A DNA stretch of 64,000 nt from DAOPYU01 sp942493245 (GTDB lineage Bacteria > Sumerlaeota > Sumerlaeia > UBA8349): assembly GCA_942493245.1 (NCBI GenBank), contig OW818685.1, positions 186,001 to 250,000 on the forward strand, in the 5' to 3' direction. A program made the translations under genes and the position numbers. The notes beneath the pieces are model-generated. The model saw only the letters and a program-made list of their open reading frames with translations. It was not told the origin of the DNA and made no database searches. Below are positions 25,849-33,769 of the stretch, in pieces; within the stretch, counting starts at the first letter, position 1; each line of letters begins with the position of its first letter.

Positions 25849-26928
25849 ATGAAAGATATGGTTTTGGAGCAGCGTTTGCGGCACTGCCAGCAGCTGATGG
25901 AGGCTTGGCAGCGGTTTCACCAGTATCTGATGGCGTGCATCAAGGGGCAGGAGTTCAACGCGCAGGCGGAGAACGACTTCCTGAAGGTCAAGAGCCAGAT
26001 TGCCATTCTGCACGACTCGTTTCTGGCCTCGGTGCCCAAAGGCTCGCGCGAGACGGCCGCCACGTCGCAATCGGTCATCAACCTGGTGGAAAAATGCATC
26101 CTGCTGCGCCAGGTCAAGCGGCTCAATGTGGCCGAACTCAAGCGCATGGAAATGGAATGGCACGAAGCGTATCTGCTGATCAACGACACGATCGGGATTC
26201 TGCAGGAAGACGTTGCGAAACTGGCCGGTGAGAGCGAATTCCACCACAAGATGACGGCCCTGACAAAGAAGGTCAAGTCCTACGTGGGCGGCGCCACCGG
26301 CAACAAGGGGATGCAACTCGTCGTGGCGGTGGTGGTGATTCTGGTGGTGGCGATTGTGCTCCCCGTGATGGGCGTGTTCAGTTACGACTTTCTGGATAAG
26401 GGTGCGGCGCAAAAGCCGTACCGCATGGTGCGCAAAGTCGTGCGCAAGACCGTGGCCAAAGAACTCGGCTTCCGGGATCTGGCGGAATACAACTACAATG
26501 AACGGAACGCCATCGAAAACTTCCCGCCCAAAGACGATGAGGGGTTGAAGAAAAGCTTTGAGGGCCAGATCACGAATCTGGTGCAAAGCAGCGGAACCTC
26601 CCTGGAAGGAGCGGAAACGGCCACTCAGGTGTACGAAAGCGCCAATGACGCTTACGCGATGATTGTGCCACCCGGCGCGCCTGCCAAAAATGGCAAAGTC
26701 CCGGTGGTGGTTTTCCGGGCCAAGTTCAAAGGCGCGACGGAAGCCACCGATGCAAAAAACAAGGTCGGGGAGGCGCTCGGCAAAGTTCCGACAATTGCGA
26801 AGATTGCGGACGTTGGGTGTCACAGCAACGTGCTCTATGTCGCGATTTCTCCGGTCAGTGAAGCGGCGATCAAAGATGTGAAGGAAATTCTGGCGAACAA
26901 CGGGAAAGCGCCGGAAGCCAAGAAGTAA
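25849..26928 (+). CDS. Uncharacterised single-pass membrane protein with helical N-terminal domain
   Basis: I do not recognise this 359-residue protein. Residues 1-150 look all-helical (EQRLRHCQQLMEAWQRFHQYL, LKRMEMEWHEAYLLIND). One strong membrane segment lies at 155-177 (GMQLVVAVVVILVVAIVLPV). The remaining 180 residues are soluble and Lys/Ala-rich, with possible mixed alpha/beta repeats (VPVVVFRAKFKGATEATDA and VLYVAISPVSEAAIKDVKEIL). The topology fits a cytoplasmic helical region with an extracytoplasmic C-terminal domain, or the reverse. The ATG at 25849 is the first in-frame start with a homogeneous protein after it, but the Shine-Dalgarno is weak. dprA follows 109 nt later. Confidence 0.65.
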   Translation: MKDMVLEQRLRHCQQLMEAWQRFHQYLMACIKGQEFNAQAENDFLKVKSQIAILHDSFLASVPKGSRETAATSQSVINLVEKCILLRQVKRLNVAELKRMEMEWHEAYLLINDTIGILQEDVAKLAGESEFHHKMTALTKKVKSYVGGATGNKGMQLVVAVVVILVVAIVLPVMGVFSYDFLDKGAAQKPYRMVRKVVRKTVAKELGFRDLAEYNYNERNAIENFPPKDDEGLKKSFEGQITNLVQSSGTSLEGAETATQVYESANDAYAMIVPPGAPAKNGKVPVVVFRAKFKGATEATDAKNKVGEALGKVPTIAKIADVGCHSNVLYVAISPVSEAAIKDVKEILANNGKAPEAKK

Positions 26929-27037
26929 CGCCCCTCCCCGCGCTTTGTGAGGTCAGAGGGTGTCCTTTTTATAAACTGTTCGAGAGGCGCGGCGCCAGTG
27001 GGGACGCCGACGGTACGACACGAGGGGAGGCTGCCGA

Positions 27038-28183
27038 ATGGAGGAGCGAACCCGCGCGTGGCTGGTGTTGACCCTCCTGCCCGATCTGGGGCGGGCGCGG
27101 ATCAATACGCTGATCCGCCGCTTCGGCTCGCCCGAGGCCGTGCTCGATGCCTCGGAACAGGCGCTGACCGAAGCGGGAATTGGCGCGCTCGCCGTGCGCT
27201 CGATCCTGGATTGGCGTCATCTCGCGGCGGTGGACGACGAACTGCGCCTGATCGAAAAGCACGGTGTCTCGATCACGACGATTCTGGACGATGACTACCC
27301 GGCCAACTTGGCGCGCATGGCCGTGCCACCGCCTCTGCTCTATTACCGTGGTACGCTTTCCCCGATGGACGAAGCCGGCGTCGCCGTCATCGGCGCGCGC
27401 AAAATTTCGCGTTACGGACGCGACGCCACGCATCAGATTGTGACCGATCTGGCCCGCGCGGGAGTGACGATTGTCAGCGGGTTGGCGCTTGGGGTGGACG
27501 CCGCCGCGCACCAGTTTGCTCTTGACGCCGAGGGGCGGACGCTGGCCGTGCTGGGGACGGGTCTGGCCTCGATCTACCCGGCGCAGCACAAAACTCTGGC
27601 TGACCACGTGGCCGGGTCGGGCGCTGTGCTCACCGAGGTCTCGATGACCTCCGGCCCCAACGAGGGGTGCTTCCCCCAGCGCAACTCGATCATCGCCGCG
27701 TTGAGCCTGGGAGTGGTAGTGATCGAGGCGGCGCAACGCAGCGGCACCTCGATCACCGTCGGATACGCGCTCGAGGAGAACCGGTCGGTTTACGCCGTGC
27801 CGGGGGACATCACGCGGGTCAACTCCGTCGGCACGAACCGCCTGATTCAGGACGGAGCACGGCTGGTGACCTGCGGGCGCGACATCCTGCTCGACCTGCG
27901 CGACGAACTGGGCCGCCTGCTCGACAACCTCCCCGATCTGCACGACCCCGCCGAGGGACAGCCTGCGCCCCTGCCTGCCAACCTGAACCCGGTCGAGACG
28001 GCCGTGCTCGATGCGCTGGAACTCGATCCGCTTTCCATTGAATCGTTAAGCGTGACCCTGGCCGAGCGGGACGGCGCCGTCCCGCCTGTGGCACAGGGCG
28101 ACCTGATGGCCGCCCTGCTCAACCTCGAATTGCGCGGCCTGGTCCGTCAGGAACGCGGCATGCAGTTCCGGCGGATGAAATGA
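27038..28183 (+). CDS. dprA: DNA-processing protein DprA
   Basis: DprA binds incoming single-stranded DNA and loads RecA during natural transformation. The 381-residue product has an N-terminal helical/SAM-like region (1-80). The Rossmann-type core follows, with VAVIGARKISRYGRDATHQI (about 113-132), IVSGLALGVDAAAHQFAL (about 145-162), LAVLGTGLASIYPAQH and FPQRNSIIAALS. The C-terminal winged-helix (DML1-like) domain is at about 310-380. The ATG at 27038 follows GGGGAGG by about 8 nt. No com genes are visible, but the type II/pilus-like cluster at 48903-63714 is in the window. Function is well supported. Confidence 0.94.
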   Translation: MEERTRAWLVLTLLPDLGRARINTLIRRFGSPEAVLDASEQALTEAGIGALAVRSILDWRHLAAVDDELRLIEKHGVSITTILDDDYPANLARMAVPPPLLYYRGTLSPMDEAGVAVIGARKISRYGRDATHQIVTDLARAGVTIVSGLALGVDAAAHQFALDAEGRTLAVLGTGLASIYPAQHKTLADHVAGSGAVLTEVSMTSGPNEGCFPQRNSIIAALSLGVVVIEAAQRSGTSITVGYALEENRSVYAVPGDITRVNSVGTNRLIQDGARLVTCGRDILLDLRDELGRLLDNLPDLHDPAEGQPAPLPANLNPVETAVLDALELDPLSIESLSVTLAERDGAVPPVAQGDLMAALLNLELRGLVRQERGMQFRRMK

Positions 28184-28208
28184 GGGAGAAAGCGCCAACG
28201 GTGCGATC

Positions 28209-28381
28209 TTATACCAGCCTGGGGCATCGCCCCAGGAAAACCGATGGGTTTATTCCCGCAAGGGCTGAAAGCCCGCTTTATTCAGCCGTTTTGTCCACTT
28301 TCATAGTTCGGGCCTTCAGCCCTGATGAAAAAAAGGGACGCCTGTCCTGGGGCGACGCTGCGCTTGCCCCAGGCTGGTATC
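28209..28381. repeat. Composite hairpin element B, copy 2 (BIME-like)
   Basis: The outer inverted repeats are ATACCAGCCTGGGGC (28211) and GCCCCAGGCTGGTAT (28366-28380). Each belongs to its own hairpin (CCTGGGGCATCGCCCCAGG; CCTGGGGCGACGCTGC then GCCCCAGG). Inner hairpins (GGGCTGAAAGCCC; GGGCCTTCAGCCC) are also mirrored. The architecture equals that of copy 1 at 11481-11707 with different stem sequences. It fills the gap between dprA and the MBL hydrolase. Confidence 0.65.
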
Positions 28382-28456
28382 AATCCGCGCCGTTGGCGCT
28401 CAACCGCGTTTTTTTGGCTCAATTATCCATTTCCCATTCCAACGTCAGGAACCTCC

Positions 28457-29113
28457 ATGTCCGAAACAAAACCCTCCGAATCGCTTATCGTCGAATGCCA
28501 TGTCAGTCCTCCGCTCGAAACGAACTCTTATCTGGTGGCCGATCCCACAAGCGCACAGGCGCTGGCCGTGGATCCCAGTTGTGTGGGGCAAGAATTGCTG
28601 GCTCGGTGTCGGGAGCGCGGGTGGAGCCTGGTGGGGGTCGTGCTTACCCACGGCCATATTGACCACACGCACGACACGGCCTCCCTGGCGCGCGCCGCCG
28701 GGTGCCCGATCCTCTGTCACACCCAGACAGGCCCTCTTCTGGAAGACGAAACGCGCTGCGGCGCCCTCTGGCTCGGCATGCAGCTCGAACCGGCCCACGC
28801 CACCCGCCTGCTCGAGGAAGACGACACAATCCCCCTGGGCGGCCAGACGCTGCGCGTCCTCCACACCCCCGGTCACACCCCCGGCTGCATGTGTCTGCTG
28901 GGGGACGGAGTGTGTCTCACGGGCGACCTGTTGTTCCGCGACAGTGTGGGCCGGTGGGACTTCCCGGAGGGGGATGAAAACCAACTCGCGGCCAGCCTGC
29001 GGAAACTGGCGGCCCGGTGTCCCGACGCCACCCGCATCTACCCCGGCCACGGCCCCGCGACCACAATGGGCCGCGAACGGCGCGAGAATCCCTACCTGCT
29101 GGAGTGGCTCTGA
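28457..29113 (+). CDS. Metallo-beta-lactamase-fold hydrolase (glyoxalase II-like)
   Basis: This is a 218-residue MBL-fold metal hydrolase. The zinc motif H-x-H-x-D-H is LTHGHIDHTHD (H65, H67, D69, H70). Further ligands are in LHTPGHTPG (about 134-142), LTGDLLFRDSVGRWD (about 154-168) and YPGHGP (about 196-201). Such proteins hydrolyse thioesters such as S-lactoylglutathione or act on persulfides; the substrate here is not determined. The GRWDFPEGDENQL segment is typical of the general 'MBL fold metallo-hydrolase' group. The start ATG at 28457 has CAGGA close upstream. The longer frame begins inside repeat B2 and is rejected. Confidence 0.87.
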   Translation: MSETKPSESLIVECHVSPPLETNSYLVADPTSAQALAVDPSCVGQELLARCRERGWSLVGVVLTHGHIDHTHDTASLARAAGCPILCHTQTGPLLEDETRCGALWLGMQLEPAHATRLLEEDDTIPLGGQTLRVLHTPGHTPGCMCLLGDGVCLTGDLLFRDSVGRWDFPEGDENQLAASLRKLAARCPDATRIYPGHGPATTMGRERRENPYLLEWL

Positions 29114-29170
29114 AAGAACCCCGGTAACTGCTTTCGCCCCATAGCATACGCACAAAAGACTTGTTTTCCG

Positions 29171-29195
29171 CCCTCAACCGCGGTTCTCAAGGTTA
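29171..29195. repeat. Terminal fragment of the MITE-like D element
   Basis: CCCTCAACCGCGGTTCTCAA matches the right terminal repeat of the full D elements with two changes. A similar CTCAACCGCGTTTTTTTGG lies near 28398, just inside the MBL gene's leader. No full element is present. The rest of the 313-nt gap between the MBL and GH5-like genes (29114-29426) shows only the strong Shine-Dalgarno before 29427. Confidence 0.45.
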
Positions 29196-29426
29196 AAAGC
29201 ATCTGATCCTTCGGAAGTCCGCGATATTGCGTTTGCCTGTTTTGTTCCGGGATGGGAGGGGGGCGTAGAGGTCTTCTCTGAATTCGGGGGATGTCCCGTC
29301 GGATTCGGTTGCAGACTCCTTCCCGGCTTGACAAAGGGGGCGGGGTGAAGGATCATCGGGCGTGGAATCCAACGGGATCGGGTTTGATCGGATCTCATCT
29401 ATTTTTGTGGGGGAGGAGATTGTCGT

Positions 29427-30557
29427 ATGAAGTTGCGCAGGTTGTTTTCGATGGCCGCTCTGATGGTCGTTCTGGGAATTGCGGTCTCGGTGGGGGCGGC
29501 GGACTCCGGCGTCTGGTCGGTGGAGAAGGCCAACGCCTGGTACAAGGACAAACCGTGGCTGGTGGGGTGCAATTTCCAGCCGAGCACGGCCATCAACCAA
29601 CTCGAAATGTTTCAGGCCGATTCGTTCGATCTGAAGACGATCGACAAGGAACTGGGGTGGCTCGAGGGGTTGGGCTACAATTGTGTGCGCGTGTATCTGC
29701 AGGACCAACTGTGGAATCAGGATAGCGAAGGCTTTCTGAAACGGCTCGACCAGTTCCTCGAAGTGGCCGACCGGCGCCACATCTCGGTGATGTTTGTGTT
29801 GTTCGATTCGTGCTGGGACCCGTTCCCGAAGCTGGGCAAACAGCGCGCTCCGAAGCCGGGCGTCCACAACTCGGGCTGGGTTCAGGCACCGGGTCAGGAA
29901 ATCCTGAAAGACCCCAAGCGGCACGACGAACTGAAGGGGTATGTCACGGGTGTGGTGGGGCATTTCCGCGCGGACAAGCGGATTCTGGCCTGGGACATTT
30001 TCAACGAACCGGACAACGGCAACGACTCCTCGTATGGCAAGGTGGAGTTCGCAAACAAGCCCGAGATGGCGCTGGCGCTGCTCAAAAAGGCGTTTGCCTG
30101 GGCGCGCGAGGCCAATCCGGAACAGCCCCTTACGGCGGCCGTGTGGAAGGGCGACTGGTCGAACCGCGAGAAGATCACGCCGATGGACCTTTTCATGCTC
30201 GATTCGTCCGATATTATCTCGTTCCACAACTACGACAAACCCGAATCCATGAAAAAGGTGATCGCGGATCTCAAGAAATGGAACCGTCCGATGATCTGCT
30301 CGGAATACATGGCGCGTCCGCAGGGGAGCACGTTCCAGGCCATTCTGCAGATCCTGAAGGAAAACAAGGTGGGCGGGATCAACTGGGGTTCCGTGTCGGG
30401 CAAGACGCAGACGATCTACCCGTGGGACTCGTGGAGCAAGACTTACACGTCCGAGCCGCCCGTGTGGTTCCACGACATTTTCCGTCCCGACGGCACGCCG
30501 TATCGCGTGGAAGAGACGGATTTCATCAAGACGATTACGGGCAAGAGCGGGAAATAG
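29427..30557 (+). CDS. Secreted GH5-like glycoside hydrolase (cellulase/mannanase clan)
   Basis: This 376-residue exported (beta/alpha)8-barrel enzyme has a signal peptide (residues 1-24, FSMAALMVVLGIAVSVGAA). WLVGCNFQPSTAINQLEMFQ opens the barrel. The acid/base Glu is E194 in AWDIFNEPDN, and the nucleophile is probably E293 in MICSEYMARP. These features fit clan GH-A, close to proteins often labelled '1,4-beta-xylanase' or GH5. Specificity (beta-glucan, mannan or other) cannot be told. The ATG at 29427 has GGGAGGAG upstream at about 9 nt, a very strong site. A perfect hairpin terminator follows at 30593. Confidence 0.83.
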   Translation: MKLRRLFSMAALMVVLGIAVSVGAADSGVWSVEKANAWYKDKPWLVGCNFQPSTAINQLEMFQADSFDLKTIDKELGWLEGLGYNCVRVYLQDQLWNQDSEGFLKRLDQFLEVADRRHISVMFVLFDSCWDPFPKLGKQRAPKPGVHNSGWVQAPGQEILKDPKRHDELKGYVTGVVGHFRADKRILAWDIFNEPDNGNDSSYGKVEFANKPEMALALLKKAFAWAREANPEQPLTAAVWKGDWSNREKITPMDLFMLDSSDIISFHNYDKPESMKKVIADLKKWNRPMICSEYMARPQGSTFQAILQILKENKVGGINWGSVSGKTQTIYPWDSWSKTYTSEPPVWFHDIFRPDGTPYRVEETDFIKTITGKSGK

Positions 30558-30592
30558 GGATTGCAGGATTTGGGAGTGCGTGAGAAAACGAT

Positions 30593-30626
30593 GCAGCCGG
30601 GGAGGCGTTTGCCATACCCCGGCTGC
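30593..30626 (+). terminator. Intrinsic terminator after the GH5-like gene
   Basis: GCAGCCGGGG (30593-30602) pairs perfectly with CCCCGGCTGC (30617-30626) around a 14-nt loop and is followed by GTTTCATT. It begins 36 nt after the GH5 stop. It also overlaps an in-frame ATG at 30591 that might be taken as the start of the next gene, which argues for a start further downstream. Confidence 0.75.
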
Positions 30627-30671
30627 GTTTCATTGAAAACGCAACCCATCTGTCGAGTCGCGAGGCGTGGT

Positions 30672-31205
30672 TTGGATATCGAAAGATTCTTGCCTCTGGA
30701 GACCAGCCGATTGACGTTGCCGCCTTCTTCACTGGCGGTGGAACGCGCGATTCTCCAGGGCGTGGACGCCGTGGAGCGGGTGACCGGTTTGCGGGTTGCG
30801 TCCGGGTGGCCCGGCGAGGACTGGCTCGGCGTATTGCCGTCCCTGATCGAGGTGTATGAAGCGCTGCCGGACTGGTGCGAGTGGAATCGCCATATTGTGC
30901 ATCGGGGCGATCGGACGTTGATGGGCGGGGTGGGGTGCGTGTGCCCGCCTCAGGAGGATGGAACGGTTTCACTGGGGTATTGGATCGGAGCCGATTACCG
31001 CCGCCAGGGATTCGCGACGGAGGCAGTTCGGGCCTATGTGGCCTGGCTGCGGAGGCAGCCGTCGGTGCGAACCATTCGTGGGGAGTGTCTGGTCGCGAAC
31101 ACGGCGTCGTGTCGGATTCTGGAGCGTATTGGGATGCGCCCCGCCGGTTTTTTCGAAGACGCGGAGGGGCACAAGGCGCGGTGGGAATTGGAAGGAAGCG
31201 GTTGA
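30672..31205 (+). CDS. GNAT-family N-acetyltransferase (RimJ/RimL-like)
   Basis: This is a 177-residue acetyl-CoA-dependent acetyltransferase. It begins with the RimJ/RimL-type LPLETSRLTLPPSS. It then has GGVGCVCPPQEDGTVSLGYWI and the acetyl-CoA loop IGADYRRQGFATEAVRAY (Q/RxxGxA form), followed by NTASCRILERIGMRPAGFF, typical of ribosomal-protein/small-molecule Nt-acetylases. The start is uncertain. I chose TTG 30672, which has GAGGCGTGG just upstream and lies beyond the terminator. ATG 30591 would place translation inside the terminator stem. Substrate unknown. Confidence 0.78.
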   Translation: MDIERFLPLETSRLTLPPSSLAVERAILQGVDAVERVTGLRVASGWPGEDWLGVLPSLIEVYEALPDWCEWNRHIVHRGDRTLMGGVGCVCPPQEDGTVSLGYWIGADYRRQGFATEAVRAYVAWLRRQPSVRTIRGECLVANTASCRILERIGMRPAGFFEDAEGHKARWELEGSG

Positions 31206-31306
31206 TCCATTCTCAAACGCCAGAACGCAAACGTCAGGCCGTGAAGGCGCAAAACAAAACCTGCAACTTGACGTTGCGGTGGAGATGAAAGAAGGGAAGC
31301 GCAACC

Positions 31307-31948
31307 ATGTCGTCCGATTTTGATTTCAGTTCCAAACCCGTCGAGTCTGGAGACTCCGGCGCCAAGGAGGTCTGGAAGCCGGGGACCCTGCTTTGTCCGG
31401 TGCCGGTGGTGATGGTGACGTGTGTCGGGCATGCGGGGCGCCCCAACATTCTCACGGTCGCGTGGACGGGGATTGTGTGTACCGACCCGCCGATGCTTTC
31501 GATTTCGGTGCGGCCGGATCGGTACTCCTACGACCTGATCCAGGAAACGGGGGAGTTCGTGGTCAATGTCCCCTCGTTGCGCGAGGTGCGGGCAACGGAT
31601 CTGTGCGGCGTCATTTCCGGGCGCGAGGAGGACAAGTTCGAGCGGGCGGGGTTGACGCCCGCGCCGGCGTCGGTGGTGTCGGCGCCCCTGATTCGCGAGT
31701 GCCCGGTGAATCTGGAGTGTCGCGTGACTCAGACCCTCGCGCTGGGGAGCCACACGATGTTTCTGGCCGAGATTGTGGCGACCCAGGTGTCGAAAAGCCT
31801 GATGACGGAAACGGGGCGCCTGGCGCTCGAAAAGGCGGGCCTGGCGGTGTTTGCGCACGGGCATTATTTCTCGCTGGGGAAGCACTTGGGGCATTTCGGG
31901 TTTTCGGTGCGGAAGAAAAAGAAACGGGGCACCCCACGACGATCTTGA
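31307..31948 (+). CDS. Flavin reductase-like FMN-binding protein
   Basis: This 213-residue protein has the split-barrel flavin-reductase domain. PVPVVMVTCVGHAGRPNILTVAW (about 31-53) and the following TDPPMLSISVRPDRYSYDLI are the FMN-binding strand and loop. EFVVNVPS and FERAGLTPAPASVVSAP complete the fold, and the tail is rich in Lys/Arg. Members transfer electrons between NAD(P)H and flavin, or simply bind FMN; the partner is unknown. The ATG at 31307 has GAAGGGA about 10 nt upstream. It follows the GNAT gene by 101 nt. Confidence 0.85.
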   Translation: MSSDFDFSSKPVESGDSGAKEVWKPGTLLCPVPVVMVTCVGHAGRPNILTVAWTGIVCTDPPMLSISVRPDRYSYDLIQETGEFVVNVPSLREVRATDLCGVISGREEDKFERAGLTPAPASVVSAPLIRECPVNLECRVTQTLALGSHTMFLAEIVATQVSKSLMTETGRLALEKAGLAVFAHGHYFSLGKHLGHFGFSVRKKKKRGTPRRS

Positions 31949-32153
31949 GGGGGGAGGCCGGGCGTGCCGGGCAGGAGATCATACTGAGGCCCGGTTTGTA
32001 ATATCGAATTTTTTCACAAAGGAGTCTTTTGCAAAAGTAATTGGGTAAGTGGCGAAAAAGCGGGGAGATTTTTTGGCGAGAACGCATGTTCATTCACATT
32101 TTACCGCTCAGATCGCCTTTTTTCGACTTTTGCAGAGGTTCGATACTATTCAG

Positions 32154-32367
32154 GTGGCCCCGAAGGGGCCTCCCGATCAGTAGCCGTGGGTGACCGAAGG
32201 GAACCCACGGACAGGGAATTGCAAATTTCGCACCCTGAAGGGGTGCCCCAACGAAAGTGAAATCAATGATTGGGGAACCCCTTCGGGGTTTGATTCATTA
32301 TGGGGACATATTCCGTAGGTTCCCTTCGGTCACCTACGGCTACTGAAGGGAAATCCCTTCGGGATTC
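32154..32367. repeat. Composite hairpin element A, copy 1 (BIME-like)
   Basis: Six hairpins lie in mirror order. First GGCCCCGAAGGGGCC; then a long one with GTAGCCGTGGGTGACC..GGAACCCACGG; then GCACCCTGAAGGGGTGC. On the other side come AACCCCTTCGGGGTT, a hairpin with CCGTAGGTTCCC..ACCTACGGCTAC, and AATCCCTTCGGGATT. Copies are at 53221-53474 and 60051-60310. This copy is flanked by GACTTTTGCAGAGG (32125-32138) and GACTTTTGCATGAGG (32420-32434), which could be a target duplication. The rest of the 844-nt gap 31949-32792 has no recognisable gene. Confidence 0.7.
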
Positions 32368-32792
32368 AAGAACAACATCTTTCCTTTGAGCCTTTAAAAA
32401 GTATCCGGTAAGCAGCGAAGACTTTTGCATGAGGCTCAAAGGGTACAAAAACCGCTATTTTTGTCCCCCACGGACGGTCTGGAAGCCCCAATGGGCCGTC
32501 AGTGGGGGGAATCCGCCCGTCTTTTCCCCTTCCCCGCCTCGCTCGGCAGACAAAAAAACTTGCAATTCAATCACAATGGTGGTCTATTCCTCAAGGAAAA
32601 AGAACATTCGGGGGAGCCGGACCCGTTGACGCGGTGATATGGTGCGAGAGATAGCCAGTCGGAAGGGCGTGTCAAGGGGGAGAGAACGGGCACCCGGAGC
32701 GTGAGACCAGGAGCAGGGAAGTTCTTTGTTTTCTTTGAAGAAAACATGCAAAGACCGGGCGTTTGGGCCGGGCAAGTCGGGAGGCAGGGATC

Positions 32793-33701
32793 ATGAATCG
32801 TCGGGATCTGTTGAAGAAAACGCTGGTGGGCGCAGGCATGGCCGCCGGGTTGGGGGCGGTGCCCCAGTGGAGTTTCGGCGCGGAGGAAGCCAAGCCGTCG
32901 AAAGCGAAAGAGGCCGTTCTGAAACTGTGCAGCCAGGATGGACGCATTCCGGGAGCCAATCTGGCCGAAAAGGTCAAGAAACTGGAAGCGTGGGGAGCCG
33001 CGGGCATCGAGTTTGGCGGCGATCCGAACGTCGCGGAAATCAAGCCGATTCTGGCCGATTCAAAGATCAAGGTCAGCGCGCTGTGCTGGGGGTCGGACAA
33101 TGGCCGACTGGTCAGCATGGACTTGAAAGCGCGCCAGGAGGGGATTGACAAACTCAAGAAAGCGCTCGAGAAAGCGGGCGAACTGGGCGCCAGCGGCGTG
33201 ATCTTCGTGCCCTGTTTTCACAAACAGTCGGAGCTGAAGCCCGAGGAGTTGACCAAGATCCTGATGGAAATCCTGCCCGGTCTGGGCGATTTCGCGCAGC
33301 AGCACAAGACCACCGTCCTGCTCGAGCCGCTCTGCAAGAACGAGACGTTCTACCTCAACAGCGTGGTGCAAGGTGCCCGGATCTGCAATGCGGTGAAGAA
33401 CCCGGGAATCGCGGTGATGGGCGATTTCTTCCACATGAGTACCGAGGATTTGGACCAGAAGGCGGCGTTTATTGCCGCGGGCGATAACCTGCGCCATGTC
33501 CACATGGCCAGCCGCAAGAGCCGGCAGCTGCCGGGAACCGACAACGACAATTACGTCGAGGGGTTCCGCGGTCTGAAGCAGATCGGGTACCAGCAGTTCG
33601 TGAGTCTGGAATGTGGCATCAAGAAGGGGCAGAACCCCGAGGAAGCAATCCCGGCCTGCTTCGACCTGCTGCGCAAGCAGTGGGAAGAGGCGACGGTGTA
33701 G
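32793..33701 (+). CDS. Tat-exported sugar phosphate isomerase/epimerase-like TIM barrel
   Basis: This 302-residue protein has an N-terminal twin-arginine signal (MNRRDLLKKTLVGAGMAAGL, RR at 3-4) and an AP-endonuclease-2/xylose-isomerase-like TIM barrel. Visible strands include AGIEFGGDPNVAEIKPIL, KVSALCWGSDNG, GASGVIFVPCF, TTVLLEPLCKNETFYLNS (metal-site Glu), GIAVMGDFFHM (Asp) and VSLECGIKKGQNPEEAI (Glu). Such proteins act as isomerases/epimerases, and some process 3-keto sugars. The ATG at 32793 has GGGAGG upstream. It heads a probable operon with the two Gfo/Idh/MocA genes (gaps of 68 and 100 nt), pointing to a periplasmic sugar conversion. Confidence 0.85.
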   Translation: MNRRDLLKKTLVGAGMAAGLGAVPQWSFGAEEAKPSKAKEAVLKLCSQDGRIPGANLAEKVKKLEAWGAAGIEFGGDPNVAEIKPILADSKIKVSALCWGSDNGRLVSMDLKARQEGIDKLKKALEKAGELGASGVIFVPCFHKQSELKPEELTKILMEILPGLGDFAQQHKTTVLLEPLCKNETFYLNSVVQGARICNAVKNPGIAVMGDFFHMSTEDLDQKAAFIAAGDNLRHVHMASRKSRQLPGTDNDNYVEGFRGLKQIGYQQFVSLECGIKKGQNPEEAIPACFDLLRKQWEEATV

Positions 33702-33769
33702 GGAGAATTCGATAAGCGTCGTTGCAAAACAGGCAGTGCCTATCTGACGTAGGAGGTGGAGAAGAGAAT

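Noticed and set aside
30591..30671. Earlier ATG as the start of the GNAT gene
   Set aside because: It lies inside a perfect hairpin terminator and gives an N-terminus without acetyltransferase features; TTG 30672 has a better ribosome site.
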